From Megasphaera sp. (GTDB taxonomy: Bacteria > Bacillota > Negativicutes > Veillonellales > Megasphaeraceae), in NCBI GenBank assembly GCA_022649055.1, contig JALCNL010000020.1:1-33652 (forward strand): DNA of 33,652 nt, in the 5' to 3' direction. The translations under genes and the position numbers were made by a program. Below the pieces are notes generated by a model that was not told the origin of the DNA, did not search any database, and was given only the letters and a program-made list of their open reading frames with translations. This document shows positions 1 through 7,583 of this stretch, piece after piece. Numbering within the stretch: the first letter of the stretch is position 1; the number at the start of each line of letters is the position of its first letter.

Positions 1-23
1 GGCATCGTAAGTGCTGTTGCCAT
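1..23 (-). CDS. acoC: Start of acetoin dehydrogenase E2 (dihydrolipoamide acetyltransferase), cut by window edge
   Basis: Only the first seven codons and part of the eighth are present, reading leftward as MATALTMP. This matches the usual opening of the lipoyl domain of E2 subunits of acetoin and pyruvate dehydrogenase complexes (M-A-x-x-x-x-M-P-K). An AGGAGG ribosome binding site (complement of 33-38) lies 9 bases ahead of this ATG. A second ATG in another frame sits only 2 bases from that site and is not preferred. The gene follows acoB by about 50 bases on the same strand, the normal E1alpha-E1beta-E2 order. The identification rests on very few residues plus context. Confidence 0.6.
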
Positions 24-74
24 TAATCATTACCTCCTGTTATAAGTTGTTAGGGGAAAGAATCTATTATGAGA

Positions 75-1043
75 TTAAAGTAATGTTTTTGCTGCTCTAA
101 AAATATCTGCAGCATTAGGTAAAAATGCTTTTTCCAAATTAGGTGCAAATGGTATAGGCGTATTCAACGCGCATACTCGGATTACCGGACTATCCAACAT
201 ATCAAATAATTCTTCATGAATATAGGCAGAAAGTTCACCTGCATAACTTCCTCTTTTGGTTTCTTCTGTCGTAATGATAACATGATGTGTTTTACTAATA
301 GAATTGGCAATAAGTTCTTTGTCTAATGGATACAGTGAACGCGGATCAATTACTTCGGCACTAATTCCGGCATTTTCCAGTTTTTCAGAAGCCGTAATAG
401 CTTCATAAACCATTTTTCCTGTAGCAATAATGGTAATATCATTGCCATGACGTTTTATATCACCTTTCCCCAAAGGAATCGGAGATAAATTATAAACATC
501 TCCTTTTACAGCATAGAGTGCTTTGTGTTCTATCATTATGACAGGATTATCATCGTCAATAGCCGAAAGCATAAGTCCAACGGCATCTTGAGGGGTGGAT
601 GGGTATACTACTTTTAAACCAGGAACATGTACAAGCCAGGCTTCCAATGATTGGGAATGTTGTGCAGCTGCGCTGACCCCAGCTCCACCAGGAAGACGCA
701 CAACCATTGGCAGTGAAATTTTACCACCGAACATATAACGCATCTTGGCCGATTGATTTACAAGTTGATCCATGGCAACCGTAACAAAGTCTCCCATCAT
801 AATTTCAGCAATAGGTCGCAGTCCTGTGGCGGCAGAGCCAATTGCCGTTCCGATAATAGCCCCTTCCGAGATGGGAGTATCACGAACTCGTTTTTCTCCA
901 AATTCTTCAAACATACCGGAACTTACTCCGAAGCAGCCACCAAAAGCGCCTACATCTTCTCCCAAGAGATAAACATTGGGATTTTCCCTCATGCGAATAC
1001 TCATGCCTTCTTTTAGTGCTTGTCCATAGGTCATTGTTTTCAT
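75..1043 (-). CDS. acoB: Acetoin dehydrogenase E1 component, beta subunit
   Basis: The 322-residue product is a transketolase-like E1-beta subunit. With AcoA it forms the thiamine-diphosphate enzyme that cleaves acetoin and transfers the acetaldehyde unit to lipoyl-E2. Visible features are the GEDVG segment (residues 28-32), the TPISE stretch with its TPP-contacting Glu60, the AAAQHSQS loop (126-132), and a C-terminal transketolase domain with EETKRGSYAGE. The length is normal for the family. Its ATG overlaps the acoA TGA by four bases (ATGA), so translation is coupled, and GAGGAGG precedes the start. Pyruvate or branched-chain dehydrogenase E1-beta looks very similar; the acetoin assignment rests on the divergent acoR and the sigma-54-like promoter. 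Confidence 0.9.
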   Translation of the reverse strand: MKTMTYGQALKEGMSIRMRENPNVYLLGEDVGAFGGCFGVSSGMFEEFGEKRVRDTPISEGAIIGTAIGSAATGLRPIAEIMMGDFVTVAMDQLVNQSAKMRYMFGGKISLPMVVRLPGGAGVSAAAQHSQSLEAWLVHVPGLKVVYPSTPQDAVGLMLSAIDDDNPVIMIEHKALYAVKGDVYNLSPIPLGKGDIKRHGNDITIIATGKMVYEAITASEKLENAGISAEVIDPRSLYPLDKELIANSISKTHHVIITTEETKRGSYAGELSAYIHEELFDMLDSPVIRVCALNTPIPFAPNLEKAFLPNAADIFRAAKTLL

Positions 1044-2026
1044 CTTACGTGCACCTCCTCAATAATATCCGAATATACGTCATTTACGATCGTATGTATA
1101 TCTGAAAGCGGACTTTCATCGGCAAAGCGGACGGCTTCTTCTATTTCTTGGCATATGGCAGCATCCCATGTGTGTAATTGTTCTTCACTGAAGAGATGAT
1201 TGTTTTCCAGATATGTTTTAAACTGTGTAATGGGATCTTTCTTCAGCCAGGTCTCTTGTTCTCCCTTTGGCTTATAGATAGCGGGATCTCCTTCAAAATG
1301 TCCACGCCACCGATAGGTTTTACATTCGACTAAAGTGGGTCCTTTGCCCTTGCGGGCCCGGTCGATGGCGGCAGTGATTGCTTCATATACATCAATTACA
1401 TTATTACCGTCTATATGTATGCTGGGAATGCCATATGCTTTCCCGCGATCTGATATATTTTGAATATGTTGATGTCTGGATTGACTCATGGAAATAGCAT
1501 AATTGTTATTTTCACAGACATAGACAATCGGAAGATTCCATATGGAAGCCATGTTTAAAGATTCATGGAAGGTACCTTGATTTGTTGAACCATCTCCAAA
1601 AAAGCAGATGCAAACCTGTGTTGTTCCTTTGTAATTAATAGAAAAACCAGCTCCTAATGCAATATCTTGTCCAGCACCTACAATACCATTAGCACCTAAA
1701 ATACCTTTGTCCCGATCCGCAATATGCATGGATCCGCCTTTTCCCTTGCAGTATCCTGTTGCTTTACCGAATAATTCGGCCATCATGTACTTCATATCTC
1801 CACCTTTTGCAATAATATGGCCGTGTCCTCTGTGTGTACTTGTGATGTAATCGCCATCGTTCAAATATTCGCAGGCACCTGCGGATACGGCTTCTTCTCC
1901 CAAATATAAATGAACAAATCCCGGTATTTTACCCTCAGCAAAAAGCTCTTGCGTTTTTAGTTCAAATTCACGGATGCGTTTCATCGTAATATACATATGC
2001 TGCATTGTTTCTTTGGATATATTCAT
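1040..2026 (-). CDS. acoA: Acetoin dehydrogenase E1 component, alpha subunit
   Basis: The 328-residue protein binds thiamine diphosphate through a classic motif running from GDG (144-146) to NNN (173-175). The STHRGHGH segment (63-70) and the GKGGSMH loop (95-101) are typical of E1-alpha proteins of 2-oxoacid and acetoin dehydrogenases. The start was placed at the ATG ending at 2026 because AAAGGAGG lies six bases ahead. An in-frame ATG eight codons upstream has no comparable site. It is the first gene of the leftward aco operon, with a long leader from a probable sigma-54 promoter at 2160-2175. The product feeds acetoin carbon to acetyl-CoA. Confidence 0.9.
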   Translation of the reverse strand: MNISKETMQHMYITMKRIREFELKTQELFAEGKIPGFVHLYLGEEAVSAGACEYLNDGDYITSTHRGHGHIIAKGGDMKYMMAELFGKATGYCKGKGGSMHIADRDKGILGANGIVGAGQDIALGAGFSINYKGTTQVCICFFGDGSTNQGTFHESLNMASIWNLPIVYVCENNNYAISMSQSRHQHIQNISDRGKAYGIPSIHIDGNNVIDVYEAITAAIDRARKGKGPTLVECKTYRWRGHFEGDPAIYKPKGEQETWLKKDPITQFKTYLENNHLFSEEQLHTWDAAICQEIEEAVRFADESPLSDIHTIVNDVYSDIIEEVHVR

Positions 2027-2159
2027 AATGATCCTCCTTTGTTGTTTCATGATTTAAAATAATACGTAAAACGGAAATGAAATGCGGGCTGGCTATAATT
2101 GATAAAGTAAACTCACCTCCCCATAAGATGTATCTCAGATAGAGTCTTGCTAATTTAAA

Positions 2160-2175
2160 TGGAATAATCATGCCA
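2160..2175 (-). promoter_or_regulatory. Probable sigma-54 (-24/-12) promoter of the aco operon
   Basis: On the minus strand this reads TGGCATGATTATTCCA, against the RpoN consensus TGGCACG-N4-TTGCW. The -24 GG and the spacing are exact. The deviations are C to T in the -24 element and G to C at the -13 position. It lies about 135 bases upstream of acoA and points toward it. The divergent gene encodes an activator with the sigma-54-contacting GAFTGA loop, which supports the assignment. The -12 mismatch is the main doubt. Confidence 0.6.
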
Positions 2176-2269
2176 AATAAAAAATGATCAAAAATAAAAA
2201 TTATATTAAATATATACATGTATTTGTTCAGTAAGCAAGCTATATATTGTTTTTTTAAGTATTAAAAAA

Positions 2270-2317
2270 TCTCAAAAAATCTCATAGTAAAGTGAGACTT
2301 TTTGAGATTTTTTGAGA
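2270..2317. promoter_or_regulatory. Helically phased TGAGA/TCTCA boxes, probable AcoR binding region
   Basis: TCTCA occurs at 2270 and 2280, and TGAGA at 2293, 2303 and 2313. Within each set the boxes are exactly 10 bp apart, one helical turn. The outer pairs form a perfect 15-bp inverted repeat (2270-2284 and 2303-2317). The array sits roughly 95-157 bp upstream of the -24/-12 element, the usual distance for enhancer sites of sigma-54 activators. AcoR binding is inferred from position. A transcription terminator is unlikely here because the flanking genes diverge. Confidence 0.6.
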
Positions 2318-2408
2318 TAAATATAACATATACAAAAATGTCTTTAATTTATTTATACGATATAGGGCTGCTATACGTAGATTGTATTATAATAGGATAA
2401 GTAATACA

Positions 2409-2452
2409 ACATATGCATATTTAATATAATAAATATGCATATGTGATATAAT
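2409..2452 (+). promoter_or_regulatory. acoR promoter with 14-bp inverted repeat
   Basis: A perfect 14-bp inverted repeat (arms 2409-2422 and 2431-2444, 8-bp spacer) contains two copies of the palindrome ATATGCATAT at 2411 and 2433. An extended -10 element, TGATATAAT, follows at 2444-2452 and overlaps the right arm; a second TATAAT lies in the spacer at 2425. No good -35 is visible, as tolerated by extended -10 promoters. The repeat could be an operator controlling acoR. Confidence 0.45.
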
Positions 2453-2465
2453 CAAGACAGATAAA

Positions 2466-2490
2466 GGTAAAATAAAAATTTTATTTTACC
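2466..2490. repeat. 25-bp near-perfect palindrome in the acoR leader
   Basis: GGTAAAATAAAA (2466-2477) and its exact complement TTTTATTTTACC (2479-2490) flank a single central A. With no loop, it looks more like a dimeric protein-binding site than an RNA hairpin. It would begin within about 10 bases of the transcription start predicted from the -10 at 2447-2452. Confidence 0.4.
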
Positions 2491-2569
2491 GAATAAACGG
2501 TTCAGAAGATTATGTATATTATAAGACAAAGACCCCTTGGTTATATATTATTTGGAGGGAGTGTGTTAT

Positions 2570-4513
2570 ATGAATCTTGATGGATTAAAAAAAATGTGGG
2601 AACAATTTATTATTAAGGGAGATTTAGATGAGCGTGTACAACCTACCATAGCTAAATCTTGGAAACGGTGCAGACAATACGGTGTAGACCCGTGGAGCGG
2701 AAGAGGGAAGCACATTGAAGGGAATGATTTTAAGCGCATTCTTATACAACATCAATCCTTATTGGACATTGCCATTCCTATCATGCAAAGTGTATATGAA
2801 ATTGTTAAAAAATCTCATTTTTTATTAGTATTAACGGATGAACAAGGAACCATTTTGAAAACGATAGGTGATAATTCTATACAAAAAAGGTCACAAGAGT
2901 TGGTCTTTTCAGAAGGGACTTCTTGGAATACCCTGGAAGTAGGCAGTAATGCTATTGGAATAGCCTTGGATAATAATATGCCTATTCAAATTAGAGGGGC
3001 AGAGCATTATTGCGTTCCCCATCACAATTGGACATGTTCTGCCGCACCTATTCATGGACTGGATGGTCGCAGCATCGGCGTTTTGGATATTTCCGGAAAT
3101 GCGGAAGAAGCACATCCCCATACCTTAGCGTTAGCTGTGGCAGGAGCATTCAGCATTGAAAATATGATGTCCAGTGTGCATAATTCACTTCTTATGCGTA
3201 CTGCATTAAACAGCAGTCATGAAAGCATTATTTTGCTTAATGATAACTTTTTTCCTATTTGGTTAAATCTAACAGCAAAACAAACGTTATCACTATTCTT
3301 GCCGAAAATCGCTGCTGTTGATTTTAGAAAGCTTTTGCCAGATTTAGATTGGAAAACCGTGGCAGACTGGAATCATAAAGAGCCTCTTTTTATGACTGAT
3401 GTACGTTTCCTTACAAAACAAAGTGCCGTTCATTGCAGTGTTTCTATTTCATCGACCATGAGTTCCAGTGGACGTACGTACACGATTGCGTTGCAAAAAC
3501 AAGAAAAACTCATTCAATCTGTTAATAAAATGTCCGGAAATCGGGCTAAATATACTTTTGACGATATTTATACACAAGATCCCGTGATGCAGCAGGTGAT
3601 AACCCTTGCACAAAAATATGCACAATGTGATGGAAATATTTTAATTGAAGGCGAAAGTGGTACAGGAAAAGAATTATTCGCCCAATCTATTCATAATAAC
3701 AGTCAACGCAGCAGGGGTCCTTTCGTGGCAATCAATTGTGCTTCTTTGCCAAGAGATTTAATTGAAAGTGAATTATTCGGTTATGAAAAAGGCGCATTTA
3801 CAGGTGCATTAAAAGAAGGAAATCCAGGAAAATTTGAATTAGCCAATCATGGTACGTTATTTTTAGATGAAATCGGGGAAATGCCGTTAGAATTTCAGGC
3901 AAAATTATTAAGAGCCGTAGAAACGTTATGCATTCGGAGAATTGGGGGTAAAGAAGAAAAAAGGTTAGATGTGAGAATTATTGCTGCAACCAATCGAAAT
4001 TTGCATCGGGAGGTTGAATTGGGGCATTTTCGCGATGATTTATATTTTCGCCTGAATGTATTACCGTTATGTATTCCACCTTTACGAGAAAGACCGTCGG
4101 ATATTTCTTTTTGTGCAAAACAATTTTTTGAACGACTGAATCGGCGATATCCTTATAAAAGAAAAAATGTAGCTGCTAGTTTTTTTGAAATATTAAAAAA
4201 GTATTCGTGGCCGGGAAATATACGTGAATTGCAAAATAGTATAGAGCGAGTATTTTATATATGCAGTTCCAACTGTATATCTCAAAAGGATTTTTCCTAT
4301 ATAATAGATGAAACACAGCGTAGTATAGAGGCGCAGAAATCCAGCTTATCCCAAGAACGAGAAAAAATTATATATGTCTTACAAACGGGCAGAGGTTCTA
4401 TTGAAGCGGCAGCTAATTCATTGGGGGTCAGCAGAGCTACATTTTATCGCATGTGCAAACAATATAAAATTATGCCTAAAATGATACGGAAACAAAATAA
4501 ATGTATGCTGTGA
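2570..4513 (+). CDS. acoR: Sigma-54-dependent activator of acetoin catabolism
   Basis: The 647-residue protein has an N-terminal GAF-like sensory region (about 60-190), a less conserved PAS-like segment (about 215-310), an AAA+ domain and a C-terminal Fis-type helix-turn-helix. The AAA+ domain shows Walker A GESGTGKE (361-368), the sigma-54-contacting GAFTGA loop (408-413) and Walker B LFLDEIGEM (430-438). The HTH is near AAANSLGVSRATFYR. This is the architecture of AcoR, which activates aco operons in response to acetoin. The start at 2570 is chosen for GGAGGG ten bases upstream; an earlier in-frame ATG at 2537 lacks a site. It is transcribed away from acoAB and ends at a strong bidirectional terminator. 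Confidence 0.88.
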   Translation: MNLDGLKKMWEQFIIKGDLDERVQPTIAKSWKRCRQYGVDPWSGRGKHIEGNDFKRILIQHQSLLDIAIPIMQSVYEIVKKSHFLLVLTDEQGTILKTIGDNSIQKRSQELVFSEGTSWNTLEVGSNAIGIALDNNMPIQIRGAEHYCVPHHNWTCSAAPIHGLDGRSIGVLDISGNAEEAHPHTLALAVAGAFSIENMMSSVHNSLLMRTALNSSHESIILLNDNFFPIWLNLTAKQTLSLFLPKIAAVDFRKLLPDLDWKTVADWNHKEPLFMTDVRFLTKQSAVHCSVSISSTMSSSGRTYTIALQKQEKLIQSVNKMSGNRAKYTFDDIYTQDPVMQQVITLAQKYAQCDGNILIEGESGTGKELFAQSIHNNSQRSRGPFVAINCASLPRDLIESELFGYEKGAFTGALKEGNPGKFELANHGTLFLDEIGEMPLEFQAKLLRAVETLCIRRIGGKEEKRLDVRIIAATNRNLHREVELGHFRDDLYFRLNVLPLCIPPLRERPSDISFCAKQFFERLNRRYPYKRKNVAASFFEILKKYSWPGNIRELQNSIERVFYICSSNCISQKDFSYIIDETQRSIEAQKSSLSQEREKIIYVLQTGRGSIEAAANSLGVSRATFYRMCKQYKIMPKMIRKQNKCML

Positions 4514-4553
4514 TGCAATTATTCTATTAGTTAAAGCTGACGCAGCGTACAAT

Positions 4554-4590
4554 CAAAAACACATCGGCATATATTGCAGATGTGTTTTTG
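4554..4590. terminator. Bidirectional terminator between acoR and the flavodiiron gene
   Basis: A perfect 12-bp stem (CAAAAACACATC at 4554-4565 and its complement at 4579-4590) encloses a 13-base loop. The stem ends in A-rich and T-rich tracts, so each strand gives a U tract after the hairpin. It sits between two convergent genes and can serve both. Confidence 0.85.
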
Positions 4591-4626
4591 TTGTGCAAAT
4601 ACAGGATGTTATTTTATTGCATGTTT

Positions 4627-5820
4627 TTAAATTTTTAAAGCTTCAACAAATTGTTTGCCAAATTCTTGACAAGATTGTAATTCTGTTCTATCTGGAACCC
4701 AAAGAGTTTTATGGCCTTCATGAACGATTCCAAAGCCGCATTTTTCAAGCTCTTCTTTTATCTTTCCGACAGCTTCTCCGCTCCAGCCATAGCTTCCAAA
4801 AGCTGCAGCTTTTTTCTGCTTGAATTTAAGCCCTTTGATCATTTCTAATATACCGCCAATTGCATAGGTAAAACCATAATTTATAGTAGGGGATCCGACT
4901 AAAATCCCTTTAGAGCGAAAGACTTCTGTAATAATATCGTTTTTATCTTCTTTGCTGCAATTCATTAATTTTATTTTTATTGACGAATCTTGAAGTTCTA
5001 TTCCCTGCGCTATGGCTTCAGCCATTTTGCGAGTGGAATTCCACATGGTATCGTAAATAATAGTAATTTGATTTTCCTGATATGCATCAGCCCATTTTAA
5101 ATATTGTTCGACAATTTGCATTGGATTATTTTTCCAGATAATGCCATGACTGGGACAAATCATAGATACAGGTACATGTAATGCCAAAATTTCTTTAATT
5201 TTCCGAGTCACCATGGGAGCGTACAAATTTAAAATATTAGCGTAATATTTTGCAGCTTCTGCATATAATTCGCCTTGATCGACAGAATCATTAAACAAGG
5301 ATTCTGTTGCATAATGTTGTCCAAAACCATCATTTGAAAAGAGAATATTATCCGAGGACATATAAGTGAACATAGTGTCCGGCCAGTGTAGCATGGGGGC
5401 CTCTATGAAGGTAAGCTTACTATCTCCTAAACTTAATGTATCTCCTGTTTTTACTGGGATAAAATTCCAGTTCTGATGATAATGTCCGCGGATAATATCT
5501 GCTCCTTTTGCGGTACAATAAATAGGTACATCAGGAATAATGCGCATCAATTCAGGTAAGGCCCCACTATGATCAATTTCGTTATGATTCATGATTATGT
5601 AGTCGATTTTATGTAAATCTATTTCTTCACGTAATCGAGTGACAAACTCTTTGTCAAACGCTTGCCATACGGTATCAATCAGAACATTTTTTTGATCTTG
5701 AATGAGATATGAGTTGTAAGATGAACCATGATGAATTGAATACTCCTTTCCGTGAAAATGTTGCAGTTCCCAGTCAATTTTACCTACCCAGGTAACTTTA
5801 TCTGTGATTTTTTTTCCCAT
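4627..5820 (-). CDS. fprA: A-type flavodiiron protein (oxygen / nitric oxide reductase)
   Basis: The 397-residue cytoplasmic protein joins a metallo-beta-lactamase-like diiron domain (1-250) to a flavodoxin-like FMN domain (about 252-397). Iron ligands are in place: H79-x-E81-x-D83-H84 in HNEIDHSG, the His of MLHWPD, the Asp of SNDGFGQH and the His of CPSHG. The flavodoxin part shows IIYDTMWNSTRKMAEA and GSPTINYGF. Members reduce O2 to water or NO to N2O, protecting anaerobes. No C-terminal rubredoxin is fused, so electrons come from a separate donor. GAGGAGG precedes the ATG. The gene stands alone, divergent from the LysR leader. Confidence 0.93.
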   Translation of the reverse strand: MGKKITDKVTWVGKIDWELQHFHGKEYSIHHGSSYNSYLIQDQKNVLIDTVWQAFDKEFVTRLREEIDLHKIDYIIMNHNEIDHSGALPELMRIIPDVPIYCTAKGADIIRGHYHQNWNFIPVKTGDTLSLGDSKLTFIEAPMLHWPDTMFTYMSSDNILFSNDGFGQHYATESLFNDSVDQGELYAEAAKYYANILNLYAPMVTRKIKEILALHVPVSMICPSHGIIWKNNPMQIVEQYLKWADAYQENQITIIYDTMWNSTRKMAEAIAQGIELQDSSIKIKLMNCSKEDKNDIITEVFRSKGILVGSPTINYGFTYAIGGILEMIKGLKFKQKKAAAFGSYGWSGEAVGKIKEELEKCGFGIVHEGHKTLWVPDRTELQSCQEFGKQFVEALKI

Positions 5821-5975
5821 ATAAATGCCTCCTCTTTATAATACAGTATACGTTAAATATTATTTTCATGTCTTTATATAAACATAATTACGCACATAAG
5901 TATGTTACAAATACAACGACGTTAACAAATGTTGCTCATTTTAGGAAATGACTGCTAAAGAATGCTGTATTTGCG

Positions 5976-6005
5976 TTGTCTCCGCGTACTTTTATGTGGT
6001 ATAAT
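5976..6005 (+). promoter_or_regulatory. Promoter for the lysR leader
   Basis: TTGTCT (5976-5981), an 18-bp spacer and TATAAT (6000-6005) preceded by TG at 5997-5998, giving an extended -10. Predicted transcription would begin near 6012, just ahead of the ribosome binding site of the small ORF at 6026. Confidence 0.6.
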
Positions 6006-6025
6006 TAATCAAAAGGATAGTAGTC

Positions 6026-6154
6026 ATGTTCCGTAAGTATGGTAACAATTTGTCGGAAAGGCTGCAGAAAGTGGATTTTCCGCAGCCTCTTTTCTATGTA
6101 GATGAGGACACTTTATTGTGTATAAATAACAGTAAAGGATGGTGTTTATTATGA
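6026..6154 (+). CDS. Possible 42-residue leader peptide coupled to lysR
   Basis: A small ORF begins MFRKYGNN and ends CLL, with its TGA overlapping the lysR ATG in the form ATGA. AAGGA lies about nine bases before its ATG, and a well-formed promoter sits just upstream. The ORF spans a terminator-like hairpin (6060-6094). Its arrangement suggests translational coupling or attenuation of lysR. No protein family is recognised. It could also be a chance ORF in a leader; only context supports it. Confidence 0.35.
   Translation: MFRKYGNNLSERLQKVDFPQPLFYVDEDTLLCINNSKGWCLL
6060..6094 (+). terminator. Terminator-like hairpin inside the lysR leader
   Basis: GGCTGC (6060-6065) pairs with GCAGCC (6082-6087); GAAA/TTTC extends the stem past one mismatch. 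TCTTTTCT follows. It lies about 50 bases after the predicted transcription start and about 60 bases before the lysR start, a position typical of an attenuator rather than a gene-end terminator, since no larger gene precedes it on this strand. Confidence 0.5.
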
Positions 6155-7024
6155 ACTTGGACCATTTTGTATATTTTGTCGAATTAGTGCAACAAAATAG
6201 CTTTACTAAGGCTGCAGAAAAGCTGTTCATCAGTCAATCCACAATCAGCAAGGCAATTCGCACATTGGAAAAAGAATATGATGTAGCTTTAATTGATAGG
6301 ACTGCTACTAAATTTCGACTTACTTCGGAAGGGGAAATTTTTTATAATAGTTCTTTGAAAATTATATCTAATTATAAAGCAGAAACAGAATTGCTGCATT
6401 CTATGCTAAAAAGTAAAAGAGGTGTGTTGTATTTAGGAATCCCCCCCCGTAACTATTACGGCGATATATCCTATTTTGTGTCAATATCGATTTTTGTATC
6501 CTGACATAACGCTTCGCATATTGGAAGTAGGGGCTAATCGCTTATATTCGTTAGTCAAACAAGGTGCTATTGATATGGGGATTGTTATTCAACCTTTTAT
6601 GGATATGGATTTTATACAGGTTCCGGTTATGCGTTCTGATGCAGTGCTTATTTTACCTCCTAATCATAGATTTATCAAACATGATACCATCCGGATTTCA
6701 CGGTTACAATACGAAAAATTTCTTATATTGACGAATGAATACATGCTTCACGATGTTATTATTAATTCTTGTAAAAAGGCAGGTTTTGTTCCGCGTATAG
6801 TAGGAGAATCGGCACAATGGGACCTTTTGGTCGAGGGGGTTGTCAATGGGCAGGGGGTTACCATATTACCGAGGCCTATCATTGAAAAATTCTGCAGCAA
6901 TCGTGTCAAGATAGTCGGACTTCTAGGCCCGGAAATACCATGGATACCAACGGTTATTTACCATAAAAATAAGTTTGTGACATCACCAATGCAGCTTTTC
7001 TTGGATATGTTGCAAAATAAATAA
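6151..7024 (+). pseudogene. LysR-type regulator, frameshifted at a run of eight C
   Basis: The first frame encodes a typical N-terminal winged helix-turn-helix (residues 1-60, with AAEKLFISQSTISKAI) and reaches LGIPP. It then runs into a stop near 6504. The other frame, from about 6449, carries the rest of the substrate-binding domain to 7024. Removing one of the eight Cs at 6441-6448 joins LGIPP to VTITAIYPIL and gives one 290-residue protein of normal LysR length. Everything else is intact, so the cause may be a recent mutation, slipped-strand phase variation or a read error. The start is at 6151, ten or so bases after AAAGGA. It probably regulates the permease-CoA-transferase operon downstream. 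Confidence 0.85.
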
Positions 7025-7050
7025 ATACCGGCGGGATAGGAAAGGTAATG

Positions 7051-7106
7051 AAAAAGGGGCTGTCGCAGCAGTGAAAAATCACTGTATGCGACAGTTCCTT
7101 TTTATT
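7051..7106 (+). terminator. Terminator after lysR
   Basis: CTGTCGCA (7060-7067) pairs with TGCGACAG (7087-7094), with an inner AGTGA/TCACT stem and outer A-rich/T-rich flanks. CCTTTTTATTA follows. Strong hairpin 30 bases after the lysR stop. Confidence 0.85.
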
Positions 7107-7209
7107 ATAAAAAATAGGTAAAAAAGAAAAAGTGATTTTTTTAACAATATATTACTAAAAAATGTAAAAAAGTTCATTTCATAAGCATGGTGCCTTATTT
7201 GTGAAATAA

Positions 7210-7318
7210 ATTCATCATCGTAATGAATACAAAGTATGCCATAGCAGTTTAAAATAAAAAACAAATATAACTACTGATAAAATCTATACTCATGAAATAA
7301 GTTCATCGTTATAATGAA
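7210..7318. promoter_or_regulatory. Two TTCAT-N7-ATGAA dyads, probable LysR operators
   Basis: Perfect dyads occur at 7211-7227 (TTCATCATCGTAATGAA) and 7302-7318 (TTCATCGTTATAATGAA), each preceded by the shared context GAAATAA. They fit the T-N11-A rule of LysR-type binding sites. The second covers a TATAAT at 7310-7315. They lie between lysR and the operon it probably controls. No convincing -35 pairs with that -10. Confidence 0.55.
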
Positions 7319-7410
7319 GCACACACATTTTACTTTGTGCTATGGAGATGATACTATCACCATATAGTAGAACATTACCACAAAGCATTCATGAAATCTG
7401 TTTTTGTGAT

Positions 7411-7445
7411 TCTATTAAGATTATACCATGGATAATCTTAATAGA
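7411..7445. repeat. 14-bp perfect inverted repeat upstream of the permease
   Basis: Arms TCTATTAAGATTAT (7411-7424) and its complement (7432-7445) flank ACCATGG. A further direct copy of CTATTAAGAT follows at 7452-7461. No U tract follows, so it looks like an operator more than a terminator. The remaining bases up to the permease start show no clear promoter. Confidence 0.45.
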
Positions 7446-7583
7446 ATTCCGCTATTAAGATGTATTATTAATTTACTTGGAATAGATATTGTGGTGAATG
7501 TGAAAGTGAAAAAATGAACTATTATTAGGGACTATTGTAAAAAATCACTGATATTTGTGTATATCGAAAGGAAGTGGACTCTT

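Noticed and set aside
7480-7500. Possible sigma-54 element (TTGGAATAGATATTGTGG) before the permease
   Set aside because: The -12 GC is absent and the -24 match is limited to TGG; no sigma-54 activator gene is adjacent.
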